NCBI RefSeq assembly: GCF_003054175.1
Contig: NZ_QBKN01000003.1
Coordinates: 1-64,000 of the forward strand
Length of the DNA stretch: 64,000 nucleotides
Source: Allosediminivita pacifica
Lineage (GTDB): Bacteria; Pseudomonadota; Alphaproteobacteria; Rhodobacterales; Rhodobacteraceae
Direction: 5' to 3'
Shown: positions 60,292 to 64,000 of the stretch, piece after piece
How the letters are laid out: the number at the start of each line of letters is the position of its first letter
Position numbering within the stretch: the first letter of the stretch is position 1
Position numbers and translations under genes: made by a program
Notes under the pieces: generated by a model
Told to the model about the DNA's origin: nothing
Database searches by the model: none
What the model saw: only the letters and a program-made list of their open reading frames with translations

Positions 60292-61799
60292 ACCGCGCGG
60301 CCCTCTCCGATCTTTCCGCCGCGCCGCTCGACGTGCTCGTCGTGGGCGGCGGGATCTACGGCATCATGGCGGCGCGCGATGCCGCCCTGCGAGGCCTGCG
60401 CGTGGCGCTTGTCGAACGGGGCGATTTCGGCGGCGAGACCTCGCACAACTCGCTCAAGATCATGCACGGCGGCATCCGCTATGTGCAGCACCTCGACTTC
60501 GGGCGCCTGCGCGCCTCGGCCCGCGAACGCGCCTTCTGGCAGGCGGCCGCGCCCGATCTCTCGCGCCCGCTCGATTTCGTCATCCCGCTCTTCGGTCACG
60601 GCATCCGCGGCCCCGAGGCCTTTGCCGCGGCGGCCAAGCTCTACACGCTCGCCTCCACCGGGCTGCGCGGGCCGGACTACGGCGGCGCCGGCATCGTCCT
60701 GCCCCGTACCGCCCGCAGGCAGCTCGGCGATCTCGCGCCCGAGGGACTGAGCGGCGGTGGCGTCTGGCGGGACGGGCATATCCAGGACATGAACCGGCTG
60801 CACCTGAGCGCCCTGCGCAGCGCCGCCGATCATGGCGCGCAGCTCGCCAACCATGTCGAGGTCATGTCGCTCGTGCGCGAGGGCGATGCCGTCACGGGCG
60901 CGCGCCTGCGCGATACGCTCTCGGGCAAAGAGACGACGGTCCGGGCGGGCGTCACGCTTGCCTGCGCCGGCGCCGCGACGCCGGACCTGGCCGAGGATGC
61001 GATCCCCGGTGCCTCGGCCCATTTCCCGGGCTTTGCCCGCGCCATGAACATCGTCGTCGACCGCCCCGCCCCGGACCGGGCCATGGGCATCGTCAGCCAG
61101 AGCCGCGCTGACGCGGTGGTCGACCGTGGCGGGCGCATGTATTTCTGCACCCCCTGGCAGGGGCGCATGATCATCGGCACGCAGGAAGACCCTGCTCCCG
61201 ACCGCATCGCCCGGAACGCGGCGGATGTCGGCCCCTTCCTGAAGGACCTCGCGCAGGCCGCCCCGGCGCTTGGACTGACGGAGAAGGATGTCCTCTGGAT
61301 CCACCAGGGGCTGATCCCGGCCGAAACCGACGACGGGCCCGGCGGCGTCAAGCGCATGACCAAGGGCACGCTGATCGATCACGCCGACGCGGATCGCACC
61401 CGCGGGCTGATCAGCGTGGTGGGGGTCAAGTACACCACCGCCCGGCTGATCGCCGAGCGCGCGGTCACCCGCGCCTGCGTCCAGCTCGGGCGCGAAGATG
61501 CCGTGGCCAGGGCCCCGCTCTCCATCGACACGCCGTTCGGGCAGGTCGGGGCAGAGATGACGTCGAATACCGACCCGCAGGTTCAGGAAAGACTGCGCGC
61601 CGCCTTCGAGACCGAGATGGCCATGACGCTGGCCGATGCCGTCATCCGCCGCACCCGGCTCGCCGAACGCGGCGACATCGGCGCAGGCGGCGTGGACCGT
61701 ATGACCCGTCTGGCGGTGGAGGCAATGGGCTGGGACGAGGCCCGAGCCTCCCGCGAACGCGACGGGCTCGCAAGGGAACTGGCGGCAGCCACACCCTGA
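60288..61799 (+). CDS. GlpD-like FAD-dependent oxidoreductase
   Basis: 503 residues from the ATG that overlaps the upstream stop. The FAD-binding motif VLVVGGGIYGIMAARDAALRG at 16-36 is followed by VERGDFGGETSHNSLKIMHGG, the second block typical of glycerol-3-phosphate dehydrogenases. HIQDMNRLHL and GLISVVGVKYTTARLIAERAV near residue 375 are also GlpD-like. The C-terminal regulatory domain is present but divergent. Glycerol phosphate itself may not be the substrate, since no glycerol genes are nearby. Coupling to the DxHxH protein and closeness to the EPS locus suggest a role with a phosphorylated or sugar-derived compound. Membrane-peripheral, feeding electrons to quinone, is the usual family behaviour. 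Confidence 0.8.
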   Translation: MNRAALSDLSAAPLDVLVVGGGIYGIMAARDAALRGLRVALVERGDFGGETSHNSLKIMHGGIRYVQHLDFGRLRASARERAFWQAAAPDLSRPLDFVIPLFGHGIRGPEAFAAAAKLYTLASTGLRGPDYGGAGIVLPRTARRQLGDLAPEGLSGGGVWRDGHIQDMNRLHLSALRSAADHGAQLANHVEVMSLVREGDAVTGARLRDTLSGKETTVRAGVTLACAGAATPDLAEDAIPGASAHFPGFARAMNIVVDRPAPDRAMGIVSQSRADAVVDRGGRMYFCTPWQGRMIIGTQEDPAPDRIARNAADVGPFLKDLAQAAPALGLTEKDVLWIHQGLIPAETDDGPGGVKRMTKGTLIDHADADRTRGLISVVGVKYTTARLIAERAVTRACVQLGREDAVARAPLSIDTPFGQVGAEMTSNTDPQVQERLRAAFETEMAMTLADAVIRRTRLAERGDIGAGGVDRMTRLAVEAMGWDEARASRERDGLARELAAATP

Positions 61800-61818
61800 G
61801 GCCACCGCCGCGGCGCGA

Positions 61819-64000
61819 TCAGACAATCAGAAGATCCCCGTCGTTCCAGAGCGTTTCCGCGTCGAGGTAGCGACCGTTGCGGATGTAGGCGAGCATGGTG
61901 AAATCGTCGCCGCCGCCATCAAGGTCCACCTCGATGCGCCCCTTGGTGCCCTGCGTCACGATCTGGACGAAACCGCTGATGTCGGAGCCGTCGTAGCCGG
62001 TGAACATGTCGCGGAACTCCAGCCGGTCGCCCTCGAGCACGTCGAAGTCCTTCAGGTCGTCGCCCGGTGACAGCAGATCCACGGGCAGGAAGACAAAGGT
62101 ATCCGCCCCGTCCCCGCCGCGCAGGCTGTCGGGGTCCTCGCCGCCGATGATCGTGTCATCGCCGTCCTTGCCCTGGATGTTGTCGCCCCCGGCAAGCCCG
62201 TAGATCGTGGTGTTCTCTCCCGCGATCCCGCTCAGGGTATCGCCGCCGCTGGTGCCCACCACCTCGGGCCCGTCAGAGGGCGGCGGCGGGGGCGGCGGTG
62301 TCACCGTGTCGAGCGTCAGCCCCGGCCCCGAAACGCTCGCGGTGTTGGACGAGGTGTCGGTTGCCGTGACCGACGTGGTCAGCGCCCCGTCCGACAGCGT
62401 CGAGAGATCCATGACCACCGTGCCGTTCGCCGCGACGGTCCCGGACGTGACCGTGGTGGTGCCGTCGCTGACCGTGATCACCGCCGTGGCATCGCCGTCG
62501 AGGCCCGACAGCAGGAAGGACACCGCCCCGACCTCCGAGGAATCGATCGACTGGTCCGGCGCCGAGAGCGCCAGATTGCCGTCCTCGTCCGCCGAGGTAT
62601 CCGGCGCCGCGGCCAGCGTCATCGCAGGGCCGCTCACCGTGGCCGTCGCATTTTCGGCATCGGTCGCGGTCAGCGTGCTGGTCAGCGGCCCGTCCGACAG
62701 GGTGGACAGGTCCAGCGTCACCGTCCCGTCGGCCAGGATCACGCCCGAGGTGACCTCGCCGCTGCCGTCGCTCACCGTCAGCACCGCGGTCGCGTCGGCG
62801 TCGAGCCCCGAGACCACGAAGTCGACCGCGCTAACCTCGCTCGCATCGATGGACAGATCAGGCGCGGTCAGCGCCAGGTTGCCATCGTCGTCGCCCGTGT
62901 TCGGCGGCGGCCCCGACGTCGTGACGATCAGGCTACCGTCGCCCCACATCGACTGCGCATCAAGGTAACGCCCGTTGCGGATGTAGGCGAGCATGGTGAA
63001 ATCGTCGCCGCCGCCGTCAAGATCCACCTCAACCCGGCCCAGCGTGCCCTGGGTCACGATCCGGACAAACCCGCTGATGTCGGAGCCATCGTAGCCCGTG
63101 AACATGTCGCGGAACTCCAGCCGGTCGCCCTCGGCAAGGCTGAAGTCCTTCAGGTCATCGCCCGGCGCGATCAGGTCGTCGCTCAGGAAGACGAAGGTAT
63201 CCGCCCCCGCCCCGCCGCGCAGCGTATCCGGATCGGCGCCACCGATGATCGTGTCGTTCCCGTCCTTGCCCTGGATGGTGTCGCTGCCGGCCAGACCGTA
63301 GATCGTGGTGTTCTCGCCCGCGATCCCGCTCAGCCCGTCATTGCCGCTCGTGCCCACCACTTCGGGCCCGTCAGGCGGCGGGGGCGGCGGTGTCGTCGCG
63401 GTGTCGAGCGTCAGACCGGGGCCCGAAACGCTGGCCGTGTTCGACGAGGTGTCCGTCGCCGTGACCGTGCTGGTCAGCGGCCCGTCAGAGAGCGTCGACA
63501 GATCCAGCACCACGGTGCCATTGGCCGCGATGGCTCCAGACGTGACCGTGTTGATCCCGTCGCTGACCGTGATCACCGCCGTGGCATCCCCGTCAAGCCC
63601 CGACAGCACGAAAGACACGGCCCCGACCTCGGTCCCGTCGATGGACAGGTCCGGTGCCGAAAGCGCCAGGTTCCCGTCCTCGTCCGCCGAGGTATCCGGC
63701 GTGGCAGAAAGCGTGAGGGCAGGTCCGGTCACCGTGGCTGTCGCGCTCTGGGCATCGGTCGCCGTCAGCGTCGTGGTCAGCGGCCCGTCCGACAGCGTCG
63801 AGAGGTCCAGCGTCACGGTCCCGTCCGCGAGGATGACGCCCGAGGTGACCTCGTTCACCCCGTCGCTAACCACAAGGATCGCCGTCGCATCGCCGTCGAG
63901 CCCGCTCACCACGAAGTCGACCGCGCCGACCTCGCTCGCGTCGATCGCGGTATCGGGCGCGGCAAGCGCGAGGTTGCCGTCGTCGTCACCGCTGTTGGGC
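61819..64000 (-). CDS. Modular Ig-like/RTX protein, C-terminal part (runs off right edge)
   Basis: The frame is open from the stop at 61819 to the window edge (727 codons), so the N-terminus is missing. It consists of repeating modules: two Ig-like units (DEDGNLALSAPDLSID..., VSGLDGDATAVITVSDG), a calcium-binding RTX block (GLAGSDTIQGKDGNDTIIGG) and a beta domain (FTGYDGSDISGF..., VEVDLDGGGDDFTMLAYIRNGRYLDA). The protein ends DGDLLIV, resembling type I secretion targets. The same Ig-like unit and post-RTX domain occur in the large RTX protein at 53975. Probably an extracellular or surface adhesin or matrix protein. An in-frame methionine-like start at 63912 is internal, not a true start. Confidence 0.85.
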   Translation of the reverse strand, partial: PNSGDDDGNLALAAPDTAIDASEVGAVDFVVSGLDGDATAILVVSDGVNEVTSGVILADGTVTLDLSTLSDGPLTTTLTATDAQSATATVTGPALTLSATPDTSADEDGNLALSAPDLSIDGTEVGAVSFVLSGLDGDATAVITVSDGINTVTSGAIAANGTVVLDLSTLSDGPLTSTVTATDTSSNTASVSGPGLTLDTATTPPPPPPDGPEVVGTSGNDGLSGIAGENTTIYGLAGSDTIQGKDGNDTIIGGADPDTLRGGAGADTFVFLSDDLIAPGDDLKDFSLAEGDRLEFRDMFTGYDGSDISGFVRIVTQGTLGRVEVDLDGGGDDFTMLAYIRNGRYLDAQSMWGDGSLIVTTSGPPPNTGDDDGNLALTAPDLSIDASEVSAVDFVVSGLDADATAVLTVSDGSGEVTSGVILADGTVTLDLSTLSDGPLTSTLTATDAENATATVSGPAMTLAAAPDTSADEDGNLALSAPDQSIDSSEVGAVSFLLSGLDGDATAVITVSDGTTTVTSGTVAANGTVVMDLSTLSDGALTTSVTATDTSSNTASVSGPGLTLDTVTPPPPPPPSDGPEVVGTSGGDTLSGIAGENTTIYGLAGGDNIQGKDGDDTIIGGEDPDSLRGGDGADTFVFLPVDLLSPGDDLKDFDVLEGDRLEFRDMFTGYDGSDISGFVQIVTQGTKGRIEVDLDGGGDDFTMLAYIRNGRYLDAETLWNDGDLLIV
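61819..64000. repeat. Tandem 1098-bp repeat inside the RTX gene
   Basis: The segment from 61841 to about 62938 recurs from about 62939 to the window end. For example, TGAACATGTCGCGGAACTCC appears at 62001 and again at 63099, exactly 1098 bases (366 codons) apart, and the flanking hundreds of bases match closely. At least two copies are present and more may follow outside the window. High DNA identity points to recent duplication or ongoing homogenisation. Confidence 0.88.

Overview
The window is GC-rich DNA from an alphaproteobacterium, most likely a marine Rhodobacteraceae/Roseobacteraceae member. I base this on codon bias, a DUF2794 gene, a leucyl aminopeptidase/NlpC pair, an Ohr/OhrR pair, and a roseobacter-type intergenic element (hairpins followed by a GAGGTATTTG-containing tail) present in two copies. 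No rRNA, tRNA or CRISPR array was recognised.

Layout. (1) About 1-3200 is the edge of a small mobile island: the start of an IS110-family transposase running off the left edge, a gene fragment it may have cut, an XRE-type regulator with a palindromic operator, two tandem excisionase-like HTH genes and a tyrosine integrase. (2) 3214-4128 is a DMT transporter. (3) 4184-15563 is a divergent catabolic locus. A ROK repressor and a PIG-L-type deacetylase run left. A CUT1 sugar ABC transporter, an argininosuccinate-lyase-superfamily enzyme, a ROK kinase and a glucosamine-6-phosphate deaminase run right, with overlapping stop/start codons. Together they suggest uptake and breakdown of an amino sugar joined to a C4 dicarboxylate. 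(4) 15657-24256 is mostly housekeeping or stress functions: DUF2794, agmatinase-family hydrolase, NlpC/P60 peptidase, leucyl aminopeptidase, beta-carbonic anhydrase with an upstream palindrome, Ohr/OhrR with its operator, a polysaccharide deacetylase and an isoaspartyl peptidase. A cluster of perfect stem-loops lies at 20953-21105.

(5) 24330-59374 is a large exopolysaccharide locus with a succinoglycan-like core: ExoY-type priming transferase, ExoA-, ExoM- and ExoO-type glycosyltransferases, ExoF-type export protein, ExoP-type chain-length regulator/BY-kinase, ExoQ/Wzy-type polymerase, a Wzx flippase and an ExoK-like GH16 glycanase. It also carries three sulfotransferases, two methyltransferases, a hexapeptide acyltransferase, a GT39-like membrane transferase and several GT4/GT2 enzymes. 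The product is therefore probably a sulfated, otherwise decorated polysaccharide. A perfect TGTGA-N6-TCACA palindrome sits before the exoY-like gene.

(6) Embedded in or next to the EPS locus are two non-Sec RTX proteins. One is a 1254-residue G8/parallel-beta-helix protein with a Gly-Gly-Glu-Thr linker. The other runs off the right edge and is built from 1098-bp tandem repeats. Between them lie the polymerase gene and a two-gene unit: a DxHxH metal-hydrolase-like protein and a GlpD-like flavoprotein.

The most interesting leads are the amino-sugar/lyase operon, the sulfated succinoglycan-like locus, the catalytically eroded GT2 beside an intact paralogue, and the modular RTX proteins that share domains.
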